A stretch of 64,000 nt of DNA, from NCBI RefSeq assembly GCF_025685565.1, contig NZ_JAGSYE010000003.1, forward strand, positions 969,275-1,033,274. The letters run 5' to 3'. Every line of letters starts with the position of its first letter. The first letter of the stretch is position 1. This DNA comes from Granulicella aggregans (lineage in GTDB: Bacteria > Acidobacteriota > Terriglobia > Terriglobales > Acidobacteriaceae). Shown here piece by piece: positions 22,880 through 31,024 of this stretch. The notes under the pieces are model-generated. The model saw only the letters and a list, made by a program, of their open reading frames with translations, was not told the origin of the DNA and did not search any database. The translations under genes were made by a program, and so were the position numbers.

Positions 22880-23950
22880 TTACGGAGGAAGTGTGAAGTA
22901 GAAGGTTGTGCCCTCGCCTTCCACTGAGTCGCAGTAGATGGTCCCGCCGTGGCGGTTCACGATCTTGCTGCAGGTGGCGAGGCCGAGGCCGGTGCCTTCG
23001 AACTCCCCTACTCCGTGCAGGCGGGTGAAAGACTCGAAGATGCGTTGGCGATCTTCGGCGGGGATGCCGATTCCGTTGTCCTTGACCGAGAAGAGCCAGA
23101 GGCCATTCTCCTGGCGAACCGCGTCTACGTGAATCTCGGGGACATCGCGCTTGCAGTACTTGATGCCGTTGCCGACGAGATTCTGGAGGAGTTGTTCCAG
23201 GAGCGAGGCGCTGCCCGTGACGGCGGGGAGATCTCCGTTTGTGACTACGGCTTTCTTATTGCGGATGACGTTGTGGAGGTTGGCCAGTGCACCTTCGAGG
23301 GCGGTCTGGATAGATACGGAGTTGAAGGTGACTTCGCCTTCGAGGCGGGTGTACTGGTAGAGGGTGGAGATGAGCGTGTCCATCCGGGCGGATGCCTTCA
23401 ACGCCCAGTCGCAGTATTGCGGGATCATCTCCATCTTTCCTTCTGCAAGATCTTCCTGGATGTACATCAGGAAGGTCTGGATGGAGCTCGATGGGGCACG
23501 GAGGTCGTGGACGAGGATGTCGGCGAAGCGTTCGAGTTCCTTCTGCTGTTCGGCGAGCTTGCGCCGGAGCTGGACTTTTTCGACGGCGTTCTCAATGACC
23601 CTGCGGATGGAGGACGGGGTGATGTCGCCTTTGCGGATGTAGTCTGCCGCGCCGCGCTTCATGGCCTCGGTCGCGACGAGCTCGTCGCCGTGGCCGGTGG
23701 ACATGACGAGGGGCATGTTAGGGCAGCGCTCGCCGAAAGAGAGAAGTGCCTGGAGGCCGTCCTGGCCGGGGAGTTGGTAGTCGACGATAGCGCAGTCGAA
23801 GGAGACCTCGCTGCACTTCGCAAACGCCTCGTCCGCGTCGATGACATGGGTACACTCCGCTTCCAGCTTGGACTGGCGAATGGCCCGCGCGATCTGCCGG
23901 GCGTCGCCGAGGTCGTCGTCTACCAGCAGAATTTTGAGGGGCGTTTTCAT
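22880..23950 (-). CDS. receiver-histidine kinase fusion protein
   Basis: 356 residues, cytosolic. The N-terminal receiver (1-125) has VDDDLGDA and phospho-acceptor Asp in AIVDYQLPGQDG. A helical linker (125-145) follows, then a HisKA with LVHDLRAPSSS and a HATPase with LLQNLVGNGIKYC, VKDNGIGIP and GTGLGLATCS. Receiver-first kinases typically take phosphate from another kinase and pass it on. It begins 13 bp after the single-domain regulator gene, so the three genes 26266 to 22880 form one operon. Confidence 0.9.
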   Translation of the reverse strand: MKTPLKILLVDDDLGDARQIARAIRQSKLEAECTHVIDADEAFAKCSEVSFDCAIVDYQLPGQDGLQALLSFGERCPNMPLVMSTGHGDELVATEAMKRGAADYIRKGDITPSSIRRVIENAVEKVQLRRKLAEQQKELERFADILVHDLRAPSSSIQTFLMYIQEDLAEGKMEMIPQYCDWALKASARMDTLISTLYQYTRLEGEVTFNSVSIQTALEGALANLHNVIRNKKAVVTNGDLPAVTGSASLLEQLLQNLVGNGIKYCKRDVPEIHVDAVRQENGLWLFSVKDNGIGIPAEDRQRIFESFTRLHGVGEFEGTGLGLATCSKIVNRHGGTIYCDSVEGEGTTFYFTLPP

Positions 23951-23963
23951 ACGTTCTCTCGCG

Positions 23964-24407
23964 CTAAGGCAGTTCGACGATCTTCCAGTAACTGTCTACG
24001 AGGTTGAAGAGACGGAGGAAGTCTTCGCCGGCTTTTTCCTTGACGATGTAGCCGGCGACGTTGAGACCGTAGGCTGCGTTCCTGTCTTCATCGCGGTAGG
24101 AGGTGGTGAGGACGAAGACGACGGTATTGTGAAGGGCGGGGTCGGCGCGCAGGGTCGCCACGAGTTCAATGCCGTTCATGCGGGGCATGTTGAGGTCGAC
24201 CAGCATGATCAGAGGGAACTTCACCTTTTCCTTGCCGTTCTCTCCGCGGAGCAGCTCCAGGGCTTCGATGCCATCGATGGCACGGCTGAAGGGGTTGACG
24301 ATGCGGGCCTTGGCGAAGGCGCGTTGCACGGCGCGGGCGTCTCCATCGTCATCATCGACGAGGAGGATGTTGATGGGCCTGTTCTCAGCTTCGGCAGAGT
24401 ATGTCAT
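23964..24407 (-). CDS. single-domain response regulator (Rcp1-like)
   Basis: 147 residues forming only a receiver: ILLVDDDDGDARAVQRAF, phospho-acceptor Asp in MLVDLNMPRMNG, Thr in FVLTTSY and Lys in YIVKEKAGED. The long beta4-alpha4 insert and the RAF/NPF motifs match Rcp1-type partners of PAS or phytochrome kinases. Its ATG overlaps the stop of the kinase upstream (ATGA), tying it to that sensor. Confidence 0.92.
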   Translation of the reverse strand: MTYSAEAENRPINILLVDDDDGDARAVQRAFAKARIVNPFSRAIDGIEALELLRGENGKEKVKFPLIMLVDLNMPRMNGIELVATLRADPALHNTVVFVLTTSYRDEDRNAAYGLNVAGYIVKEKAGEDFLRLFNLVDSYWKIVELP

Positions 24408-26266
24408 GCGGGCGCTCCTGCGGTGCTAGCGACGACGGCCCGCTCGATATCGGGCTGCTGGGCAGGCCAGGTGAAACGGAAGATGCTGCCGCGACCGTCA
24501 GACTCGACGGCAACGGTGCCGCCGAAGACCTCGACGTTCTTGCGCACCATGGCGAGGCCCATGCCGCTGCCTTCTACCTGGTCGCGCGGCTTCAGGGTCT
24601 GAAACATGTCGAAGATACGGGCCTGAAAGCGGGGATCGATGCCTGGGCCATCGTCCCTGACCTCGAAGGTGTGCATCTTTTCGCCGGGGTCGACGATGAC
24701 ATCGATCCTTCCGGTCTTTCTGTCGTGATGCTTGATGGCATTGCTGACGAGGTTCATCAGAATCTGCTGGAGCGGCATGCGGCACAGAGAGAGACCGGCG
24801 AAGGCGGGGTCTACGGTGATCTCAAAACCTGCAGGAGATGTGACCATGGAGAGCACATCCTTCATGAGCGCGTCCCCGGAGACGATTTCGAAGAAGTCGG
24901 CGTCGGTCTTGCGACCGATCCGGGAGTAGGCGAGGAGGTCGTTGAGCAGCCTGTCCATGCGCTTGACCCGGCCGCGGAGCATCTGCATGTTTTCGCGGAT
25001 CTCGCCGGTCAGATGCTCTTCCAGGTCTTCTTCGAGCCACTTGGAGGCATTATCGATGACGCGCAGAGGAGCTTTGAGGTCGTGCGATGCAGCGTAGGCG
25101 AACTCGTCCAGCGCCTGGTTGCTGCGGACCAAGGCCCTGGTGTAGTTCGCAGCTTCCTCTTCAGCCCGTTTCTTCTCGGTGATATCTCGAATAATCGCGG
25201 AGAAGTGGCGGTTGCCGGCCAGCTGAAAGGCACTGACGGAGAGATCCGCCGGGAAGACGCTGCCGTCCTTTCGCCTTCCGTTGACCTCGGCTCTTGAAGC
25301 GCCATTTCGCGATTCTGCGCTGCGATGAGCGTCAGCGAAGTAACCTGCATGTTCGCTGTAGTATCGCTCCGGCAGCAGCATATTAATGTTCCTGCCGACG
25401 ACCTCAGATTCAGCGTAGCCAAACATCTCCTGGCAGGACCGGTTGAAGGTTTCGATATTGCAAGCTTCGTCAAGCGTAAGCAGGCCATCGATCGCATTGT
25501 TGACGACGGCGGCCAGCATCGCCTCCGTCCCTTTGCGACTGCCGACCTCGCGCAGGTTCTTTGACGCTCCGATGACTCTTCCCTGCAGATCCCGGATAGG
25601 GGAGACGGTGATCGAAACCTCGATCCTGCTGCCGTTCTTGTGGAGGCGGACCGTCTCGAAGTGCTCGATTGCCCGGCCATGCACCATGGCATCGAGTATC
25701 TGGGCCTCCTGCTGAAGAAGTTCGGTTGGGATGAGCATGGAGATGGGCCTTCCGACGACTTCGTCCTCTCGATATCCGAAGATTCGCTCGGCCCCACGGT
25801 TCCAGCTCTTGATGGTGCCGTCCAGGGACTTTGAGATGATGGCTTCGTCGGAGGAGTCGACGATCGTGGCGAGCAGGGAGGCTTTTCCCGCGGCGTCCTG
25901 ACGAAGAGCCATAAGTTCCTGCTGTGCGAGCACTTCCCGAACTACTCGATGCTGAAAGAGCTGTTCAGCGGTCCACCAGATGACGGCGACGTTGACGATG
26001 CGGTTGGTGAGAAGCATCCAGAGGGTGACGGCACTCGGATGCTTCAGGAAGGCGCCTGCCAAAGTCATGATGCTTGCGATCGCGGCGTAGAGGAAGACCA
26101 TCCGGGCCCGGGAGAACTGCAAGCCAAAGTAGATCAAAGGGATGTACGCGGTGCAGAGGACAACGCCGCGAGGTGTGCGGGTGTCCGCTATGAAAACGGC
26201 GATGGAGAGCAGCGCGGGCACCCAGATCGCAACCGTTGAACCTCTCGTCGTCGATTGATAAGGCAT
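24404..26266 (-). CDS. membrane PAS-PAS sensor histidine kinase
   Basis: 620 residues from ATG 26266 (an upstream in-frame start at 26335 lacks a ribosome site). Three to four transmembrane helices lie in the first 100 residues. Then come two PAS domains (DSSDEAIISKSLDGTIKSWN, AIDGLLTLDEACNIETFN) with PAC segments, a HisKA box YAASHDLKAPLRV, and a HATPase with LMNLVSNAIKHHD, VRDDGPGID and GSGMGLAMV. It heads the operon with the Rcp1-like regulator and the receiver-kinase. The ligand is unknown. Confidence 0.9.
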   Translation of the reverse strand: MPYQSTTRGSTVAIWVPALLSIAVFIADTRTPRGVVLCTAYIPLIYFGLQFSRARMVFLYAAIASIMTLAGAFLKHPSAVTLWMLLTNRIVNVAVIWWTAEQLFQHRVVREVLAQQELMALRQDAAGKASLLATIVDSSDEAIISKSLDGTIKSWNRGAERIFGYREDEVVGRPISMLIPTELLQQEAQILDAMVHGRAIEHFETVRLHKNGSRIEVSITVSPIRDLQGRVIGASKNLREVGSRKGTEAMLAAVVNNAIDGLLTLDEACNIETFNRSCQEMFGYAESEVVGRNINMLLPERYYSEHAGYFADAHRSAESRNGASRAEVNGRRKDGSVFPADLSVSAFQLAGNRHFSAIIRDITEKKRAEEEAANYTRALVRSNQALDEFAYAASHDLKAPLRVIDNASKWLEEDLEEHLTGEIRENMQMLRGRVKRMDRLLNDLLAYSRIGRKTDADFFEIVSGDALMKDVLSMVTSPAGFEITVDPAFAGLSLCRMPLQQILMNLVSNAIKHHDRKTGRIDVIVDPGEKMHTFEVRDDGPGIDPRFQARIFDMFQTLKPRDQVEGSGMGLAMVRKNVEVFGGTVAVESDGRGSIFRFTWPAQQPDIERAVVASTAGAPA

Positions 26267-26747
26267 CCGGATGTCTTCTAGTTGGGATATGGCTCTGCGA
26301 CTGCAAAATGAACAGGGCACGGATCGCGACTGCACTGAAAGAGGTTATCGGCTGGCAGGAATGGATGCTTGAAGCGCTTTCGTGAGATTGTGCCCGGATC
26401 GGAGGAAGGCGGTTCGTGGTTCCCATGGAGGGACACCCTGGAACACTGCGTGGGAAATGCGCCGTTTGATGGTGGGATTACCATGCAGCCGATTCACGAC
26501 GGAGCTAGTCGTTCTTCGGCGACGCGATCCAACTTCCGGGCGCGGAGAGACATCTCAGGGGAGACCTGCGGCAACGCAAACAGGTCTATCGGGCCAGTCC
26601 GGGACATGAGTATCGGAAAAGCGGCGGAGAATTTCATTCCGTTTCGACCGCTCTCAGGGTAGAGTCAGGGCATCCCGAACCATCTAAATGAATGTGGCAC
26701 TACACTAAGGTTCCTACCCAACCAACGAGCTTTCGCACGAGGCAACT
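26267..26747. other. intergenic region between signalling operon and membrane protein
   Basis: 481 bp that must hold the promoter of the PAS kinase operon and that of the membrane protein gene. I see no supported gene, no RNA and no strong hairpin. Confidence 0.5.
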
Positions 26748-27836
26748 ATGGAGCAGGCTTCTTATCGGGATCTTCAGTCGGATCGCAGGTGGTCCACGGT
26801 TCGGCGCATGGTTCTTTGTGCGCTGCTGACCCTGGCGACCGTGCACTGTGTCGAGTCGATCTTTGTCGACAACCTGAGCTTTATGAACCTGACATCCTAT
26901 GAGAACGGCACGGAACAGATGCCGTTTCAGGGCAGAGTCGCGATGATTCCGGTGGGCCGATGGGCGGAGAAAAGCGCGCTGATGAAGCGGGAGTCCGCCT
27001 GGATTGAGCTGCGCATCTTCCACGGGGCGAACAAGCGGCTGGAACCGTTCAGTTCGAGCAAGGTGGCCTACCTCACGGTGGGGATGATGGCGAGTTTGCT
27101 GGCGGTAGGGTTTGGCGTCTTCATTGGACGGAGATATCTGCCGGGAGTCTGGTGGCTTCCGTCGGCGCTGTTTATCTACATGCTGTACGTGACGTATGCG
27201 GCGCGAGCCGACGCGCATTACTGGTATCCGTACGACCTTCCACACTTTGCGCTCTTCGGGATCGCGGCGATCTGCCTGCTGGAAGGCTGGTGGATCGCGG
27301 CGTTTTTGTTGTTCCTGACCGACCTGCCGGTGCGCGAGACTTCGGTATACCTGGTCCCGGTAGCGATCGCGATGGCGTATGCGCGGCGGCAGTGGCGGGC
27401 GATGAGTTGGGCTGCGGCGATGCTGGTGCTCTGGGTTGTCGTGAGGGTGCTGATCTCACGGCACTTCGCAGGGAACGCTTCGGACAGCCGGATCCACTGG
27501 GAGTTCTGGGCACCCGCGCTACGCAATCCTTACCGCTGGGGACAGTTGGCGAGCGCGTTTGGATTTCTGCTGATTCCGTTCATCTGGGGATGGAAGTATC
27601 TGAACCGGGAAGAGCGCTTCTTTGTGTGCGGGGCGATCCCCGGGGTTCTGCTGACGGCGCTCTACGGAGTCTGGTACGAGACGCGGATCTGGGACGAGTG
27701 GCTGCTGCCGGCGGCGCTGCTGATGAGCTTTCAGGCGGTGCGAGCGATCAACCGGGGGCATGTATCGGGGCTTCTCATCGAAGAGCGGCCTTCGATCGCC
27801 TACCGCGCTAGGACCGCCCAGATTGTGAGCAGTTGA
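26748..27836 (+). CDS. polytopic membrane protein of unknown function
   Basis: 362 residues. After a first transmembrane helix (about 21-40, VLCALLTLATVHCVESIFV) there is an extracytoplasmic loop of about 65 residues, then seven or more helices, for example VAYLTVGMMASLLAVGFGVF and WAAAMLVLWVVVRVLISRHF. No catalytic motif or family is recognised; the layout recalls glycosyltransferase-C-like or EpsG-like membrane proteins, but this is not supported by a motif. It is transcribed alone. Confidence 0.75.
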   Translation: MEQASYRDLQSDRRWSTVRRMVLCALLTLATVHCVESIFVDNLSFMNLTSYENGTEQMPFQGRVAMIPVGRWAEKSALMKRESAWIELRIFHGANKRLEPFSSSKVAYLTVGMMASLLAVGFGVFIGRRYLPGVWWLPSALFIYMLYVTYAARADAHYWYPYDLPHFALFGIAAICLLEGWWIAAFLLFLTDLPVRETSVYLVPVAIAMAYARRQWRAMSWAAAMLVLWVVVRVLISRHFAGNASDSRIHWEFWAPALRNPYRWGQLASAFGFLLIPFIWGWKYLNREERFFVCGAIPGVLLTALYGVWYETRIWDEWLLPAALLMSFQAVRAINRGHVSGLLIEERPSIAYRARTAQIVSS

Positions 27837-27844
27837 GACCTGCT

Positions 27845-27877
27845 AACGCGGTTCGCGATGAAGTCGCGAACCGCGTT
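27845..27877. terminator. 14-bp hairpin between convergent genes (family C repeat)
   Basis: AACGCGGTTCGCGA (27845-27858), loop TGAAG, TCGCGAACCGCGTT (27864-27877): a perfect 14-bp stem. It sits between the 3' ends of two convergent genes and probably stops transcription in both directions. It is followed by CGCTCAGGATGATGGG, the tail shared with the repeats at 29771 and 54321. Confidence 0.65.
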
Positions 27878-27880
27878 CGC

Positions 27881-29464
27881 TCAGGATGATGGGTCTATGA
27901 TCGACGGCAGAGCGGTGAGCTGGGTGAGGCGTGGCATGGTGCGGGCGCGTGGAGCCCAGGCGGGATAAGCCAGTTCCGGCATCGGCTTTGAGACGAAGAG
28001 CAGGCGGGTCTTGGCGGCGATCCAGCGGGCGGTAGATTTGGCCTTGCTGCGGCGGGCGCTGTCGGTGGAGATGCCGGTGCCGGCGTACATCTGGCGGTAG
28101 AGCTTCGAGAGCAGTACGAAGGCGATCCGACCCTTCAGGTTGTTCTGGATGCAGGACGAACGCTTCCAGACCGGGCCCCACTCGTAGAAACGATCCCAGA
28201 CGCCCTGGGTGCGGGTCTTGATCTCGTCGGATGACATCGAGGGATGCGGGGTGAACATCTTGGGGCGGATGGCGGTGGGGATGAGCCAGTAGCGGGTAAT
28301 TGGGGTGCCGTCGACGAGCTCGGGGGCGGCGGCTTGCTCTTTTTCCCAGCGGCCGAAGTCGACGGTGCCAGGGAACGGAGTCATCATGACGAACTGGGCG
28401 AAGGTGACGCCGGCCTTCATCGCTACTTCGACGGTGGCGTTGAAGGTGGATTCCTTGTCCGTGGGAAGGCCGAAGATGAAGGACCCAAGGACGTGGACGC
28501 CGTGTTTGCGGAATGTTTGGAGCTGCTGGATGAGGCGGTCGCCGGAGTAGTTGAAGTCCTTGTAGACGGCCTTGAGGCCTTCGGGGGTGACGGCTTCGAC
28601 GCCGACAAGAGCGCCCTTGATGTTGGCCTTGCGCATGGCGTCGAGGTAGTCGGTGTCTTCAGCGGACTCCATGGTGATCTGGGTGAAGAAGACCATGTCT
28701 TTGGGGAGCTTGGCGAGCTCGGCCATGAGGGCGTAGCGCTCGGCGCGGGTGGCGCGCAGGGAATCGAGCTTGGCCTGATCGCCCTGCTGCTCGGCTAGGC
28801 GAAGGTCGGTGAAGGTGACGGGGTAGAAGTTGTCGTCGGCAAGGGCGATGAAGCGGAAGCCGAGGCGGCGGAGGTCGATGATCTCGTTGATGACGTTTTC
28901 GAAGGAGCGCTGGCGGGGCTTCTGGCCGTCGGTGCGCCAGACGGAGCAGAAGGAACAGTGCTTCGGGCAGCCGCGAATGGTCTGCACCGAGGCCCACATG
29001 TACTTGTCCTTCTGCATAAGGTCCCAGCGGGCCGCGAGGAACTCTTCGCCTTCGATCTTGCCGCCTTCGTAGACGAGCTTGGTGGATTCGGCCTCAATAT
29101 CGCGGAGGACATTGCCCCAGGCGATGTCGCCGTCGCCCTTGACGACGTGGTCGGCATAACCGCGCTCGAAGGGCTCGCCCGGAAAGAGGGTGGCGTGGAT
29201 GCCGCCGTAGACGACCGTAGCGCCGCGTTCTTTGGCGAGCTTGCCGACCTGGTAGCCGCGCAGGGCGTTGCCGGTGTGGACGCTGATCCCGACGACGTCG
29301 CCGGGGTGGATGGTCTTGGGGTCGAGCTGCTCGATGGACTCATCGACGAGGATGGGGTCGCCGAAGGAGCGAGGAGTGGCGGCGGCGAGAACGAAGAGCC
29401 AGCGCGGGGTGATGACGGCGGTGCCAAAAGCGTTGTCGCTTGGATTAATCAGGTGTACAGACAT
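27881..29464 (-). CDS. B12-binding radical SAM protein
   Basis: 527 residues. The N-terminal cobalamin-binding-like domain (about 1-140) has GDVVGISVHTGN and VVYGGIHATLFPG. The radical SAM core carries the [4Fe-4S] motif CPKHCSFC (near residue 165), then ADDNFYP and LVGVEAVTPEGL. The C-terminal 150 residues are less conserved. Relatives methylate or rearrange unactivated carbons, for instance in hopanoid and natural-product pathways. The substrate cannot be read from the sequence, and the neighbours (a desaturase downstream on the same strand) hint only loosely at lipid metabolism. Confidence 0.88.
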   Translation of the reverse strand: MSVHLINPSDNAFGTAVITPRWLFVLAAATPRSFGDPILVDESIEQLDPKTIHPGDVVGISVHTGNALRGYQVGKLAKERGATVVYGGIHATLFPGEPFERGYADHVVKGDGDIAWGNVLRDIEAESTKLVYEGGKIEGEEFLAARWDLMQKDKYMWASVQTIRGCPKHCSFCSVWRTDGQKPRQRSFENVINEIIDLRRLGFRFIALADDNFYPVTFTDLRLAEQQGDQAKLDSLRATRAERYALMAELAKLPKDMVFFTQITMESAEDTDYLDAMRKANIKGALVGVEAVTPEGLKAVYKDFNYSGDRLIQQLQTFRKHGVHVLGSFIFGLPTDKESTFNATVEVAMKAGVTFAQFVMMTPFPGTVDFGRWEKEQAAAPELVDGTPITRYWLIPTAIRPKMFTPHPSMSSDEIKTRTQGVWDRFYEWGPVWKRSSCIQNNLKGRIAFVLLSKLYRQMYAGTGISTDSARRSKAKSTARWIAAKTRLLFVSKPMPELAYPAWAPRARTMPRLTQLTALPSIIDPSS

Positions 29465-29838
29465 GCGTGAGAGGGCTCCGCTGGGGGGGGGCGTGCTGAC
29501 TTCGTGTTCCCAGGGGACCGGCTAGACCGGTGATCTCCGATGAGAGAGAAGAGCCTCTACTGCGTATGACCTGCGACAGATCGTGCCGAGGTGATGGCAT
29601 CACGATCATACAGTTTTGCCGGCGTTATGTCGGGTTAAAGACATTAGAGGCCGGGATTATTGGTGCAGGATGGAACAAAACGGGACGCTCGTGCTTCGTA
29701 TCCAATACTCCATTCGTGTTCGTGGAAGAAAGGTTCGAGCGGTTTGAGTGGCGTGAGCCGGGATGCAGATCCTTCGACTACGTCATTCGCGGTGACACTG
29801 CGAATGACTCCCGCTCAGGATGACGGCTCTTAAAAGGG
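29465..29838. other. intergenic region with family C repeat
   Basis: No supported gene. It contains a G-rich run (29486-29494), the radical SAM promoter region and the family C hairpin described at 29771-29826. Confidence 0.5.
29771..29826. repeat. palindromic intergenic repeat (family C)
   Basis: CCTTCGACTACGTCATTCGC, GGTGACACTGCGAATGAC, then CGCTCAGGATGACGG. The CGTCATTCGC / GCGAATGAC arms pair. Related copies are at 27845 and 54321, all ending in a CGCTCAGGAT(C/G)A(T/C)GGG-type tail. Confidence 0.65.
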
Positions 29839-29872
29839 AAACGGCCATCCTTCGAGTGAAGGATGGCCGTTT
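29839..29872 (-). terminator. intrinsic terminator of the desaturase gene
   Basis: AAACGGCCATCCTTC (29839-29853), 4-nt loop, GAAGGATGGCCGTTT (29858-29872): a 15-bp perfect stem 18 bp past the desaturase stop. On the minus strand it is followed by TTTCCCTTTT. Confidence 0.85.
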
Positions 29873-29890
29873 GCGGTGCTTTCGGAGGGT

Positions 29891-30898
29891 TTAGGCTCCG
29901 GCTGGCTTGGGGTTCTTGGGGTCGTACTTGGCGATCTGAACCTTTTCGGCGAGGCCGAGCTTGCTGAGGACCCAGATGCAGTAGTAGTTCACATCGAACT
30001 CGTACCAGGTGAGGCCGTGGCGGGCGCTGACCGGGTGCGCGTGGTGGTTGTTGTGCCAGCCTTCGCCACCAGTGAGGAGAGCGACCCACCAGCTGTTGCG
30101 GGAATCGTCCTTGGTCTCGAAGCGGCGCGAACCGAACATGTGGGTCGCAGAGTTGACCAGCCAGGTTGCGTGGAGGCCCATCGTGACGCGAAGGAAGGTT
30201 CCCCAGAGGAGCATGGTAAGACCGCCGGAGATGTGGCCCGTCGCCCAGGTGCCGATGCCGCTCTGAAGTAGGCCGGTGAGCGTGAGGGGCAGCCAGTGGT
30301 ACTTGCTAAGCCAGACGTGGACGGGATCGCGGGTGAGGTCGGGAGCGTAGCGGCCGAGGAGGGCGGTTTCGGAGTGCATGGCGCGACCTGAGAGGATCCA
30401 GCCGGCGTGGGCCCACCAGGTGCCTTCGGTGGGGGTGTGCGGATCGCCTTCGTGGTCGGAGTTCTGGTGATGGACGCGGTGAGTGGCGACCCAGAAGATC
30501 GGTCCGCCTTCGAGCGCCATGGTGCCACAGGCGGTCACGAAGTACTCAACCCACTTGGGGCAGCGGAAGCCGCGGTGCGTAAGCAGGCGGTGATAGGAGA
30601 CGCCGATGCCGACGTTGATGGCGAAGAAGTAGGTGATCGCGAAGGCGGCAAGGTTCTTCCAGGAGAAGAAGAAGAGCGCCACGATGGCGAGGACATGGAA
30701 GAGGCCCATGACGATGGTGGTGATCCAGTTGATGCGCCCCTGCTGGTGCTCGCGGCCCATGCGGAGGTCCTGCTTCACCTTCTGCGCTACCTTGACGGCG
30801 ACGGGGAGGTCAGAGACTGCGTTGGGCAGGTCGCCGATCTGAGGCTTGTATGCGGCGGCGGCCGAGAGCTTTTCAGGTGTAATCGTGGCTTGCTTCAT
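29891..30898 (-). CDS. acyl-CoA/fatty-acid delta-9-type desaturase
   Basis: 335 residues, integral membrane di-iron enzyme introducing a double bond in acyl chains. The three histidine boxes are present: HRLLTH, HRVHH and HNNHH. Four hydrophobic spans surround them, e.g. IVMGLFHVLAIVALFFFSW. The first 55 residues are a polar extension. A strong terminator follows. It is divergent from the phosphoesterase gene at 31025. It likely adjusts membrane fluidity. Confidence 0.92.
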   Translation of the reverse strand: MKQATITPEKLSAAAAYKPQIGDLPNAVSDLPVAVKVAQKVKQDLRMGREHQQGRINWITTIVMGLFHVLAIVALFFFSWKNLAAFAITYFFAINVGIGVSYHRLLTHRGFRCPKWVEYFVTACGTMALEGGPIFWVATHRVHHQNSDHEGDPHTPTEGTWWAHAGWILSGRAMHSETALLGRYAPDLTRDPVHVWLSKYHWLPLTLTGLLQSGIGTWATGHISGGLTMLLWGTFLRVTMGLHATWLVNSATHMFGSRRFETKDDSRNSWWVALLTGGEGWHNNHHAHPVSARHGLTWYEFDVNYYCIWVLSKLGLAEKVQIAKYDPKNPKPAGA

Positions 30899-31024
30899 AG
30901 GTATGTTCGTGTCCCCTTGTTCCAGTTACCAAGCTGCTACAGGGACAACGCTAACAGGATCGCGGAGAGGCGGATGTAAGAGTTTTGTAATGCCAGTTAC
31001 GGACGAGTTTGATACGTTCGGGGG

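Noticed and set aside
28244..29470. Long plus-strand open frames rich in Gly, Asp and Glu
   Set aside because: Antisense shadows of the radical SAM gene caused by high GC; no motif.
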